Under the pieces are notes generated by a model that was not told where the DNA came from, searched no databases, and saw nothing but the letters and a program-made list of their open reading frames with translations. The position numbers and the translations under genes are program-made. Source: Carya illinoinensis (taxonomy: Eukaryota > Streptophyta > Magnoliopsida > Fagales > Juglandaceae). Taken from it: DNA of 64,000 nt. Positions 32,787 through 45,639 of the stretch are shown here, piece after piece (the first letter of the stretch is position 1; each line of letters starts with the position of its first letter). The stretch is taken from assembly GCF_018687715.1 (NCBI RefSeq), contig NC_056764.1, forward strand, positions 4,714,501 through 4,778,500, written 5' to 3'.

Positions 32787-35700
32787 TTACTTCTGAGCAA
32801 GAAATGGTTTGAATGTCATCAGCACCCCAATCGCCTCAACCACATTCAAAGCGAAGAAAACCATCTGGTCACCTATATTTCAACACCATTTGCAAAGGTC
32901 AGCTCACACATTTTCAGCTTAGATGAACTATTATTGTTCATTGTGCTGGTGAAATAATCACATGCATTTTTCACTCCATATATATGAGGGATGTAGAACT
33001 GTTTAAAGATTGAAATAACACACTACCGAGCGTTGTCTTGAATGCCGATGAAATAAGTTGATGCCAATTAATGAAAATCATCTCAGTAAATATGGTTTTA
33101 GATGAGTGCAGCAACATACCTGGGAGGAAAACAGCATCTTGACGCTTTTGTGTCCAAGAAAATCTACACAGTCAAAGGAAATGCAAAAGTCAGAGGTCTA
33201 GACTCTAGAGTTCCCCATAAGAGAAAATGTAGCAAAAATATAAAAGGATAAATACACTTTGCACCCCCAGACTACCATGGATGCAAAGGTCTACTTTTCT
33301 CAAATATAAATATGGCAATGTACAAAACAATGTAACGCATATCATACACGTAAATTAATCCTGACTGTAGACTCCATGCTTCTTAACCATATACAAATAT
33401 TTCCAAAGAAATGGATCACGGCTGTATTTCAATGGCTAGCAAAACATTTGTTCCTAGCATAATTATATCAAGAGCATTAGGGATGGCATCAATTTCAGCC
33501 AAAACCAACGTTGGCTACTTCACGGTTCACCCACAAAACTACGATTGGCAATCTTGATCTCCATTTCATGACCACATTACAAACATTTTTTTACAATTCT
33601 GCATCACCAACAATATGAAATAAACGCCAAAGAAATTTAGAGGACACTCACATTGCACCACCTCCAGCTGGAGCAATTGCTTTGAATAGAGACATTGCGG
33701 TCATAGAAATACCATTAGCAGCTCCTCTTTGGTGTTGCTCCTATTGAGTTGACATAAAAATATTGTGTTTACTACCACTTCAAAATGAGGAATTACATTA
33801 TGCAAAATGAGGAAAGAGGAATACCACAGCTCTATTTTGCAGAATGAACAAAGTTGTTATGATGGACACCTGCTTATGAAGAAAAATTAGAAACTTCAAA
33901 AACACATAATCTAGAAATTTGGCTATGAGTATTAGTAATATGGAAATATTTTATCTCATCAGCTAAGAAAATATTACCCTACCTTCTACTTTCATTTTTC
34001 CATTCTGGGCAACGTTATTGCTATTGCGCTCATAAATATAGCATAGCATCTAAAATACTAACAAAAACTCCTGCTAAAAAATTATCTCTTCTTCCTTTTG
34101 CATACATCTAACTCCAAAACCTAACTTGTGACTCACATAGGTTTTGACACTTATGCATTAAACAATTAGCACATGACCCACAAACATTATCCCTTCACTT
34201 GGCCACTTGGCTTGCTACACAAAGAAATACCAATATGACCAATATATCAAGAGTTTAATACCTATTTTCAAAAGTATGATACTTTCTTGAAACCAGCCAA
34301 CAAAACACTAGAGAAGTGACAATGTTCGATTTTTATTGTCCATCTTCAAAGTGATAGTGATAAGAAGAAACAAACTGTGAACAATAAGATAATGTGTTGA
34401 TTTAATGTAAGGATATTACAAATGCATATTTGATTTAGTACATTAATCTGTGAATATCTGAGCTATACCTTCTAGTACAAGCAACAAAATCTAATTTTCA
34501 TATATTGAGTTTCAATTTATTTTCGTCAAAATTCTATCTGAATGACTTGCATCACACCTAATTAGTCCTAGAGAGACCTTCTAATACAAGTGGATTCTCA
34601 TTTTCAGATAATCAAAATGTATCTCGGCATCTTCCGATCAGCCTACTGATGAAGCTTGATATTGCGGTGGTGAATTTTTAAATTAAAATGAGTTCTTTAA
34701 GACGTATATGGACTTACAGAGAAGACATTCTTGAAAAGAGAAGCACAATTTAGCAAGATGGTGAGACTGAACCCAGATAAGAAGGTCATGAACGGGTAGC
34801 TTGCTAACAAAGGAATGGATAAAACCTGCATATGGGATTTATAAGCCCAAAATCGTGAGGAAAGACATGATTATACAGAAGTGAGGTACAGATCAAGTAC
34901 AGAGATTTGAAAACTTACACCTGCAATGCGCATTATCATTGTGGGCCCAATAAATCTCTCCACCAATGGATATAAAGAAAATTGAAAAACGAGAAGGCCA
35001 AAACCTACAAATTCATTTATGGGATCAACAATAATCCAACAATTGTATTGAGTGATGGATGTTTCAGCACAAAGTATCTATGTTTATGGAAACACCCACT
35101 ATGTTTAGCAATGAAGCTGCAGATGCATATAACTTCTCTTTAAATATGATTATAGGGATGCATTACAAACTAATGACAAAGCTGAAGTGCAAAAGTAATG
35201 GCTAAATTCCATATAATTGAAGGGGGCAATTTAACTGCACAAGTGTATTATCCTTCCACTCTTGAATTTTTGTGAAACCATATATGGACTGTACATTAAA
35301 ACATCATACTTAATTTTCTATTAAGAGGTTGAAAGGAAAATATATCTTCAGATTGAGTGGATGATGCAATCCTTGAAATTTCTCGTCTAGAGATTCATAT
35401 TGGTAGAAACAGACACAACTCGTTCAATGTCCATTAAAGAAGTGCGTTTCCTAGAAGTTGAGATAGAACAATCATGAGATACTTATTTAAACAAGTTCTT
35501 CTTTTTAAAAAAAGAAAAAAAATCTAACAGATGGTATCGACCTGCCCCTTCACATTTGATTCAAGAATGTGTTAAAAAGCTTTTTTGGACAAAAATATGA
35601 ATTGATTAATAATTAATATGAATGGAGGCATAAGTATAAAATAAATACCTGAAATTGAAAGAACTTCGCCGACATCCTTGGTTGAGTAGCTCAAACCCCC

Positions 35701-38700
35701 AAGACTTCGGGGGCTGACGGCCCATAAGGAGAATATCTACAAGAGATGTTGGTTTAGTAATGTCACCAACTTAGAAATTCAGAGACACGAAAGGCAAGAA
35801 AGAATTGAAAAAAAGTTATAAAACATCGGTTTCTTTGCTTATAGAAGTTGAATTAGACTTTGAATTTCTTCATTGAGGACTACACGAATAACGGGCATCT
35901 AGACAAGATGAAGGGAGGGAAGCCAAGAAGAAGAAGACCCCGGGTGGAAGTAGTAAACAAACTATGGGAGACAGAGAGCTTGTCATTCAATGTAACCCCG
36001 GAATGCTCATCAAGAGTCACAAAAATTCTGGAGGACTCTGGATCAGAAGTTTTCACCCAATCAGCCATCATCTGATTGGAATCACAATGGTATTTTCACT
36101 TCCATCGAAGGGTTGGGTAGAGGGGCTGAAAATATCGATGGAATCTCAAGCGAACTCTGCTCGTCTGAACTTGGCCCATCCTCTTTTCAGCATATCTAGG
36201 CCTACATTCGAAGAAGGACCGCTGTACTTGGGTTATCTGTTTAGACACCCAGCTTGAACTATGACATAATAGGACTTAGGACCTTTTTTTTAGTACGAGG
36301 GACATTTTTTTTCTTGGCTTTGAGTGTGAAGGACTGAATGGATTGTTTATCATCTTCTTACATGAATTTGGAGTTGAGACGAACACTAAAAGATAAAAAC
36401 TGTGATTCCCCTACAACTTCTAGTCTTCCCTTCATTACTTTTTCAAATATACAAAAAGAATAAACATAATCAATTATGAAATGACTCCTTCACATCAGCC
36501 TTAAAAAGAGTATTATTTGTTGGTATCTGAAAACTACATGGTGGTCTATCTATCTCTTGCTAGGAAACCTTTCATTCAGCAAAATATAATAATATACCAT
36601 CACACAGAAACATCATATGCATGTCAGGATGTCCCTTGATCTAACCATTACGTCTAACAAGATGTATCCAGCAGGAGAAGGATAGCTCTACCTTTGGCGA
36701 GTGGAGCTTCTAAACATAAATAGAATTTGTGGGATTTTTTTTTTAAGATACACCGTATTTGTTGCCTGTGTGCTACAGTTATTCAAATTTTACAGAGAAA
36801 TCAAGAGGAAAATGAACAGTAAACTTTGTATGTGTCCAGTAATGGACACACAGGCCAACTACACATCTTAAACCAGATACTTCACTTTCGTGAGAACATA
36901 GATCAACCAGAAAATATCCATGGAAACTAATATGCAAGAGTAGCGACCAACCAAATAATATTCATTAAGTCTACAACAAGATATAAAGAAATTATTTAAA
37001 ACATTTTCATACCTCCGTATAAGCCATATCATGAAGTGAGAAAATACAATAAACGATGATAGCTGACATCAGAGGCCAATTCTTTATGAGGTTTTCCTTT
37101 GCAGTTGGTCCTGTTCCTTCAATTTGTTCTGTTTTTTCATTTATGTTAGAATTGCAGGACCCGGTTTCTAAACCCTCATCCAAGTCATCAGGTAATGTCT
37201 TTCCACCATGCATGTGCAGTGTTTCCTGTAAAATCCAGGTATTTTTAGACAAATATGTGCTAACTAGACAATAATAGTCCATGAAAGTAATTCTCAAGCA
37301 AGTGCAATTATATAAGTTAGTTTTCGACCTGCGCAATTCACAGTGATAGCTAAACAAGAAACCTTCTTGAGCAATCACTGCTTTTCCACCCAAAAACAAC
37401 AATATTTTTTCCAAATAGCAACTTTAGGTCGTGAACAATTTTCAGTGAAAGTTCATTACAGAATCCAAAGATAATAAAACCAAAACAAAGTACTGATTCT
37501 AACAACATTTTAATTTAAAACATAAAGACTTCCAAACTTCAACAAAAAGTTTTAGTTGAATCGTAATAAGCTAGAGAATTTGAGGCTATTAGAAACGTCT
37601 ATCTGTGATAATTTGTGAAAAAAAGTAGAAAAATAATTAGATATTATATAACTACATAGCATTGAAAACATTGAAATTACCGGAAGCCAGCAAGTAGCAA
37701 CGGATACTGCCAATGCAAAAAGTGATATGCAAAGGCAGGGCAAGAAGTATGGGAATCTGCATTATAAGTTTAAGAATGTTAATGAAAGTATAAACATCAG
37801 CCAGTAGTGGAAATAAGACAGTTCCTCTCCATGTTACCTAAATGTTCCTCAAAAGAAACACTTTACCTCCCAAATAAAGATTCCTTGGAAAATATATTTG
37901 GATATTTTTCTGCTGGCTGAATAACAAATTTGTGCAACAAAAACAATAGAGGAATCAGTAACAAGTATAAATAGAGAATTCTGCAGTTAAAAAAAGAAGT
38001 ATAAATAGAGAATTACTCAATCTGAATTGTGATAATCAATCCACTAGTATTTCATGAGGTACTAAACAGATTGAGGTTGATTGCCATTTTATTTGGGATC
38101 TCCTAATGCAAAAGCAGAGAGTCACTCCTTATTTCCAGCATATGGACCAATTGGGTGATATTGTCGTAAACAATTGGCTCATTCTTCCTTCAGTAGTCTT
38201 TGTATCCAAACTGAGCATTTTTTTATCACTATGCCCAGCTTGAGGGTTCTTAGAGTTCGAGTTAATGATATTGTTGTTATTGTGTTTTTCTATATTTTTT
38301 CTCTTCTAGGAGATTCCAACAAGAGCAATTATGTACTGTATTAGCTATATGTTTTTAACATAAATAAGCGATGGTGTGTGAAAGAAGCACGATCCTACAC
38401 ACAAAAACTATCTCAAACTTCCTTTCTCTTGCTCCTTTTCTCAAACAATTCCCTAGATATTCAATTTCTATCCTTTTAACTGGGCTGTTTCCTTATTTCA
38501 TACCTCCTGCATTAGAACATTTCCTCCAGTTCATGTGAAAAAACTGTTGCATTTTCAAGATACGTTTTCACCACAAGAGACCAAGAAATAGAAGTACCTG
38601 TGCGAGAAATCCTCCCACAGCAGGGCCAATAATCAACCCCATGCCCCATGCTGTACTAATCTGAAATTAATCATAATCTCAGGGTTGATAATCTACTACA

Positions 38701-40060
38701 CTTCAAAGAACTCAACAGATTATAAATGGGTCAACGAGACTCACTGCTGACATCCCTAAAGCTTGGTATTCTTCGCGGAAAACTTCACCTGCATATGCCT
38801 GGTAGTGGAGGAAGTTAATGTATGTATATGCGGTAGGAAAACAAGACCAAGCAAAAAGAAGGAAGCAGTCCAAAAACGAAAAGCAAAATGATTTGCAATC
38901 CAAGAACAGAATGGAAATATTTCCAGTATTGCAGTGCTCAGGAAATCATGCACCGTACCTTTATTGGTCCAAGCAAACCATTCAAACTTCCAAGAAGAAA
39001 CCTTGTTGTAACAGCCATCCAAAAATTGACGCTAAGGCCAAACAGTGTGTTAAAAATAACCCTGTTTCAAGAATTAAAAAAAAAAAAGAAGAAAGAAATC
39101 ATAGATGAGTACTAGAGGCATTTGAGAAAATATTCAAACTCAAATGCATATACATGAATTGGCAAATGGTGGGTACTAACACTGTGATAGTCCCCATAAT
39201 TATAACGGGTTTTCGACCATAGCGATCAGCCACAATTCCCCAAAAGACAGATGTCAAAACTCTGCCAAGCATAAAGGAAGACCCTTCAAGATTATGGAGT
39301 GGCTTATTAGGATTACTTCTTCAAGATTACGAAAAAGGTATCGCCAATATAGAATAAATTGTGCAAATATTCTCACCCACATAACCGGCGTAATAGCCAA
39401 TGTCTTCCTCTCTTTTTGCGATATGAAAATCCCTAATCTGCAAATAGAAAATCAGCAGAGCTTAAATTCTTGAATGTTCCTAATGATTAGAGTTCAAAAG
39501 GTTCTGATTCATAAATTCTACAACTCCCATATGAACATGCAATTTTGTCCAAATTTTTACTCGGCATTTTGTAAGGCGCAAATACCCTGTTAAGCGGATG
39601 GACTCACCATGAAATAAAGGAACGGAAAGAGAGATGATATTGGCAGCGCTGGAAAGAACATGAAGATTTTAGTAGGGATCACATTAAAGGGTACAGTTTC
39701 AACCACAAATGACAGTAGCATGCACGCTTGCAAACAACATCTCAGTAAGGGAGTTTCCAGCAAACTTTTTTCCCTTAAAATGACATCCTTTTAGGATAAT
39801 TTTCTTGTTCTTAACAAAAGAAGAGAAACATGCTCCTAAAGTAAACTCCACTGAGAAAAGCACATGAATAGGCACAGATTATTTGGGTGAGAATGGTTAC
39901 CAGTACAAAGCACAACAACCCATGTAGAAACAAGCTCTCGAATGGGAAAACCTCGGTGTAACTCTTTATATTGATCCACTTTGCATCCAGGACAATTCTC
40001 GTAGTAATTCTTCTTCAGCAGCCTCTCTGTACAAGGTTCTGCCATTCTTGATCGAGCCAA
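32787..40060 (-). CDS. ZIF1/ZIFL-type major facilitator transporter
   Basis: Twelve-helix MFS carrier of the Zinc-Induced Facilitator group, whose members act at vacuolar or plasma membranes in zinc, potassium or auxin homeostasis. Seventeen exons (transcript order): 39901-40060, 39608-39648, 39377-39437, 39181-39283, 38959-39061, 38745-38798, 38598-38660, 37867-37916, 37681-37756, 37013-37225, 35649-35736, 34919-35004, 34718-34825, 33825-33869, 33652-33740, 33120-33163, 32787-32872. They total 1470 nt, 489 residues, with unbroken phase. Diagnostic segments: [12 protein letters not shown] (19-30), [39 protein letters not shown] (MFS signature loop 2-3), [17 protein letters not shown] and [19 protein letters not shown] hydrophilic central loop lies at about 238-290. 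The closest family members are ZIF1, ZIFL1 and ZIFL2; substrate not inferable. A second Met at codon 6 is an alternative start. Confidence 0.95.
35860..36257 (+). other. Unrecognised open-frame stretch inside a ZIFL intron
   Basis: Two overlapping plus-strand frames (35860-36075, 35964-36257) span a part of the 1.3 kb intron that is less AT-rich than its surroundings. The translation ([20 protein letters not shown], then [16 protein letters not shown]) matches no family I recognise. It may be a decayed retroelement or captured gene fragment; no flanking duplication was seen. Confidence 0.3.
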
Positions 40061-40564
40061 AATAACGATACTTCGGCCCGAAATGCCAGCACTACCTCAA
40101 ACTCAGTTCTTGTATCGGTAAAAAAATAAAATAAAAATAAAAATCCTCCTTTCTTCTCTAAACCGATTCACCAATCTGCAAATAAAACCAAAAAAAAAAA
40201 GATTTCAAGACTGTCATGTGTTCTTCAGGACCAAGCAAACAAGATTTTCCTTCTACATATGTAAGGAATTAATATTCATAGAAATCAGCTTTGAAAAACA
40301 TACTATATGCTTGCTGAATCCTCGTCACAGCTTGGTTTAAGGGAATCCGGAGCTAGCAAGTACTTAAAAGAGTCAAGAACGTCAGATTCTGCAGCTTAAG
40401 AACACGAGGAAAAGGACCATCTTGGCTGTTGCAACTGGCATCATTGCATGCGTCAGCCGAATGAAATTATAACGATACAACGAGACACTACGTGTTTTTT
40501 TTCTTTGTTATTGCCATTGTTTTTCACTGGCAAAGGAACTGGACAACAGAACGACGGTATGCTA

Positions 40565-40695
40565 CGTTTATAAAATAATTTTATAAATTAAAATAAGTTG
40601 ATGTATTTTATAATATCTTTATAATCTAACTAATTACGTCAACTTACATTAATTTATAAAATTATTTTTATATAATAACTTTATAATTAAAATAT
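40565..40695. repeat. Small AT-rich hairpin element
   Basis: TTATAAAATAATTTTATAAATTAAAATAAG-like sequence on the left is echoed in reverse complement on the right (AATTTATAAAATTATTTTTATA), around AAGTTGATGTATTTTATAA / CGTCAACTTA. This is a fold-back MITE-like structure upstream of the ZIFL gene. Boundaries are approximate. Confidence 0.5.
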
Positions 40696-40737
40696 TTCTC
40701 CAAATATAATTAAACGTAGAAGAAATAAAAGTAAAAC

Positions 40738-40963
40738 TTAGGCCCAAATTGATTACACAAAATTAAAAAATTCATCTTATTTCATCTCAATTATAATTAC
40801 AACTTTTTTAATTTTTCATATAAAATATAATAAATAAATTTACTTTTTTAAATTTCAATACAAAATTAATATTATAAAATTATATTATAATAATATTTTA
40901 TTTATTACTATTTAAAATATTTCATCTCATCTTATTTCATCTGTGTAACTAAACGTATCCTTA
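40738..40963. mobile_element. Small Tourist-like MITE
   Basis: A 220-bp element (40741-40960) flanked by TTA on both sides. The left end GGCCCAAATTGATTACACA and inverted right end GGATACGTTTAGTTACACA match at most positions. Subterminal TTTCATCTCA words occur as in the MITE at 10802-11242, so the two are probably related. Confidence 0.65.
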
Positions 40964-41529
40964 AACTCGTAACCTTACCTTTTTTAAAAAAAAAAAAAAT
41001 ACAAATAATAATAATAATAAATGATTGGCCACATTTATTTGCACGAGGTCGCGTTTATTGATTGATTACTTACAAGACAACAATGAGTAGCTTTGACTTG
41101 TCTGAGCAAAAACAAAAAACAAAGGAAAGAAAAAAAAAAAAAACTATGACTTGTCATGTGTCGTATTGTTGGCAGTGGGATTGATTGGTGCCATCTCTCA
41201 GCCTTGCATCCCCATTCATTATCTTATTATCTCACTTATATATTATTTAATAATATGCATCATATTTATTATTATTTTTATATATATTTTTATCATTAAA
41301 TTATGATAAATACATCATATTATATATAATAAAATATAAATAAGATAATAGTATAATTTATAACATTACTCACATATATATATATATATATATATAGAAA
41401 ATTCTATACAATATACTATTATTCTACTTTTATTTTATATTATAATTATACTTTCATCATATTAAATATAATGTGACATATTTATCACTATTAAATAATC
41501 ATTTATTACATATTTTTTTTATTATTTAA

Positions 41530-43890
41530 TAATAATAAATGTGCCACATCTTACTTAGTATGATAAAAATAAGATGAGAATGTGATATATAATATTATTC
41601 TATATATATAATCGACGTATCTTTGTTTGCAAAAAATAATACAACATGAATAAAAAATAAATGGTAATGATAGGGTTATTATCTTCTTATTATCTATTTA
41701 TTATTATTTTGAATTTATTTTTTAAAAATTTTTATTTTATTTAATAGTTAAGGAAGTGACTATTATTAATAAATTTATATAATTTTTTTAATTTTTTTCT
41801 TAATGATTAAGAATGTTAAAATAATACTTAAAAGAAAATTATAAAAAAATAAAAAATTTTAAATACATTGTAAGTAATAAATGGATAGTAATCCTATCAA
41901 TTACCTTTTTGTTAAGTGTGCAATTTTAAGACATAATTCTTAAAAATTACACAACTATGGTATAATTTTTTTAAAATAAATAAATAAATATAGAATTTAA
42001 ATAAAAATTTAATTTTTTAATAATAATTTTTATTCTTTTTTTACAAAAAAATTATGTAATATTTATACATTTTATAATTGTATTAAAATTACTCTGTAAA
42101 AAAATAACTCCATTAATAAAAAATATTTTTACACAAATTTACAAATTTTAAAATTATATCTAATATTAATCTATTTAAATTATTACTTAGAAACAAACAA
42201 TCAGTCAATCAGTCTTTCTTCCCTTTGGATTAGATCAATTTCCCACAATGATATGGAATTTTTTTCGGATTTCTTGTACCAACTGATGGGACCACCGGGG
42301 AGGAAAGTAATCATCCATTTTCAGATATAAATGAATGTGTCACATCTTACTTAGTATGATGAAAATAGAATGAGAATATAATGTATAACATTACTCTATA
42401 TACATAATTGATAGATCTTTATTTGCAAAAAATAATACAGCACGAATAAAAAATAAATGGCTATGATAGGGTTACTATCTTCTTATTAGCTTTTTTCTTT
42501 CTTTTTTGTGTATTCATTATTTTCTAAAAATTTTATTTTATTTAATAGTTAAGGAATTGACTATTAATAAAATTATATAATTTTTTTTTATTTTTTTCTT
42601 AATGATTAAGGATGTTAAAATAATACTTAAAAGAAAATAATAAAAAAATAAAAAATTTTAAATACATTGTAAGTAGTAAATGGATAGTAACCACATCACT
42701 ATCCTTTTTGTTAGGTGTGCAATTTTAAGACATAATTCTTAAAAATTACACAAGTATGGTATAATTTTTTTAAATAAATAAATAAATATAGAATTTAAAT
42801 AAAAAATTAATTTTTTAATAATAAAATTAATTTTTTGTCAAAAAAATTATGTAATATTTATACATTTTATAATTGTATTAAAATTACTATGTAAAAAAAT
42901 AACTCTATTAATAAAAAATATTTTTACATAAATTTACAAATTTTAAAATTATATCTAATATTAATATGTTTAAATTATTAACAACAAAAAATCAATCAAT
43001 CAATCAATCTTTCTTCCCTGTGGATTTGATCAATTTGCTGTAATGATCTGGAATTTCTTTCGAATTCAGTGTACCAACTGATGGGGCCATTGGGGAAGTA
43101 AGTAATCATTCATTTTTAGATATAAATGAATGTGTCACATCTTATTTAATATAATGAAAATAAGATGAGAATATAATGTATTAACATTATTCTTTATATA
43201 TAATCGACAAATCTTTGTTTGCAAAAAATAATATAGCACAAATAAAAAATAAATGGTAATGATAGGGTTAATATTTTCTTATTATCTATTTATTATTTTT
43301 TTATATTCATTATTTTTAATTTTTATTTTATTTAATAGTTAAGAAAGTAACTATTAATAAAATTATATAATTTTTTTCTTAATAATTAAGAATGTTAAAA
43401 TAATACTAAAAAGAAAATTATAAAAAAATAAAAAATTTTAAATATACAATAGTAAATGGATAGTAACACCACTGTCCTTTTTGTTAGGTGTGCGATTTTA
43501 AGACATAATTCTTAAAAATTGCACAAGTATGGTGTAATTTTTTTAAAAATAAATAAATAAATATAAAATTTAAATAAAAAATTAAATTTTTAACAATAAA
43601 TTTTATTTTTAATTTTAAAAAATTATGTAATATTTATACATTTTATACTTATATTAAAACTACTCTGTAAAAAAATAACTCTATTAATAAAAAATATTTT
43701 TACATAAATTTACAAATTTTAAAATTATATTAATATTAATCTATTTAAATTATTACCGAAAAACAAACAATCAATCAATCAATCTTTCTTTCCTCTGGAA
43801 TCAATTTCCGGCAATGACCTGAAATTTCTTTCGGATTCCGTATACAAACTCATGGGGCCACCGGTGAGGGAAGTGATCATTCATTCAAGC
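41530..43890. repeat. Tandem triplication of a 796-bp AT-rich unit
   Basis: Three diverged copies begin near 41530, 42330 and 43125. The word GCAAAAAATAATA starts at 41629, 42425 and 43221, a spacing of 796 both times. CTTTCTTCC near each unit end starts at 42214, 43009 and 43784. Each unit runs from AATGTGTCACATCTTA through a long AT-rich part to CCAACTGATGGGGCCA-like sequence. No coding capacity; no transposon ends seen. Confidence 0.9.
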
Positions 43891-45440
43891 TGTGTTCCTC
43901 CGCATGCTAGAATAAGAGATGAAGGTGACGTATGATATAAATATTATAAATATTTCATTTAACAAGATATAAAAATTTTATTTAAATTATTTAATTCAAA
44001 ACTTGTAATGACCTCGTAAACAAAACACGGGTCCCACATGTTTTAATGAGGCATCACGTGTTGAATAGGTAGCAAATTCAATGTTGGCTTTCTCTTCGCA
44101 TCTTATTCACTGATTACTCTCTATATGGTATATTATTTATAAAAGTTAAATTATATATTATAAATTATGTGTGGTGTAAAAGTCTTTAAATAGTATTATT
44201 TTATTAATTAATTTTGTAGTTAATATTAATAAAAAAATTGATATTTATTTAAATAATATAAATAAAATAATTAAGGGTATTGCCTCATTCATATTTTAAA
44301 ATAATCTTTTACTTCTCAAATAAATTATTAATTTGTTTGATGCATGAAGTCTACATTCAAGACGTAGAGAATTGATTTTTAAAAAATAAAAAGACGTAGA
44401 GAATTGTAGTAGCTCTACCTCCTCATCTACTCCTTTCTCTTTCCCAATTATGTGGTTGTCTTCTTTTTCCCTCAAACGCCCATTAGAAGAGAAAAATCAC
44501 CCCTAATGATAGAGGGAGAAGAGGGGATACAACACGACAATAGACACCGGTTTTGTTTTTTATTTTTTTATAAAGATCAAAATAATATATACAGTTATAA
44601 ATTATGTAAATTTTATATATTTATTTTTTATAAAAATAGATAAGTTTGAGATCCACATTAAAAAAAATCATGTTTTTAACAAAGAATCACAATTTCTTTT
44701 TTAAATGAATGCGTAGAATCTATATATCCTGAAATTATATATAATATTACTCTTTATTATATAACAAGTTAATGTATACTGTTTATACAAGCGACAAAAA
44801 TATATTTAAAGAAAAAAAAAACATAGGTGGAGGCTTATCTGGGGTAAGCTACATGCCATCTTTATTTTAATTTTAATATAAAAAAAGAATAAGATAAAAA
44901 TATAATGTTTTTATAAAAGATGGATATGTTTTTTTTTTCTTTATTTTCCTATGAGAGTGGTGTATCAATGACCTAGTAAAAGTTGAGCGGAACATGTCAC
45001 GAGCTGCGTTGGAATATGTTTGAACCATACAAGGATGACACTATTCTTTATACAATTTTTGTCGTTTTGGCTTTTAACTTTCTTCGAAGAATCTATTTAT
45101 TTGATGGGAAATTGAGAGAAAAGGAAAAAAGGGAAAACTTTGGAGATTTCGACCTTCTGTTCTCATGATCTCCTTCCCCATCTTTTCTGTGTTTTTTAAA
45201 CACGTACGACTGGCATTGACTATGAATAAAACTTGGAAAGAGCTCAGACAGATCGAGGGAAATACAGAACTCACGTTTCTCTTTTAATTTAACAGCTTGG
45301 ATGAACCCACCCTCCTTTGGATGCATCTCTCTGCTTTTAGCCTTTTAGAAAGTGGCATGGCCTGCTGAAAGTGATTCCCCTGACTTCTGGGGGGACCAAC
45401 CAATTAGTGGTTATGGCTGCTTTAAATTGTTCCACACCTG
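43891..45440. other. Gene-free AT-rich sequence
   Basis: Short frames at 44452-44643, 44983-45168, 45074-45274 and 45093-45326 lack family resemblance and overlap each other on both strands. No RNA gene or clear transposon boundary was seen. Confidence 0.4.
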
Positions 45441-45465
45441 TAGGACCCTATTTATTTATTTATGA

Positions 45466-45628
45466 GTAATATTACCTACAGTCATGAAATTATAAATACC
45501 GTGTAATCGCTTTGAAAAAGAGTAGGATCCACGATTAAAAAGTTAGTTTTTTTTTATGTAAGTCTCATATTAATTTATTTTTTTCAAAGCGACTGCACGC
45601 CATTTGTACAATCACGACTGTAAATATC
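45466..45628. mobile_element. Hairpin MITE
   Basis: The left arm (CTACAGTCATGAAATTATAA ... GTAATCGCTTTGAAAAAG) is matched in reverse complement by the right arm (TTACAGTCGTGATTGTACAA ... GCAGTCGCTTTGAAAAAA). CGCTTTGAAAAA is identical in both. The arms of about 65 bp meet near the centre, so the element can fold on itself almost end to end. Short ATTAC/AATAT flanks are too AT-rich to define a target duplication. Confidence 0.65.
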
Positions 45629-45639
45629 ATTTTTCTTTA

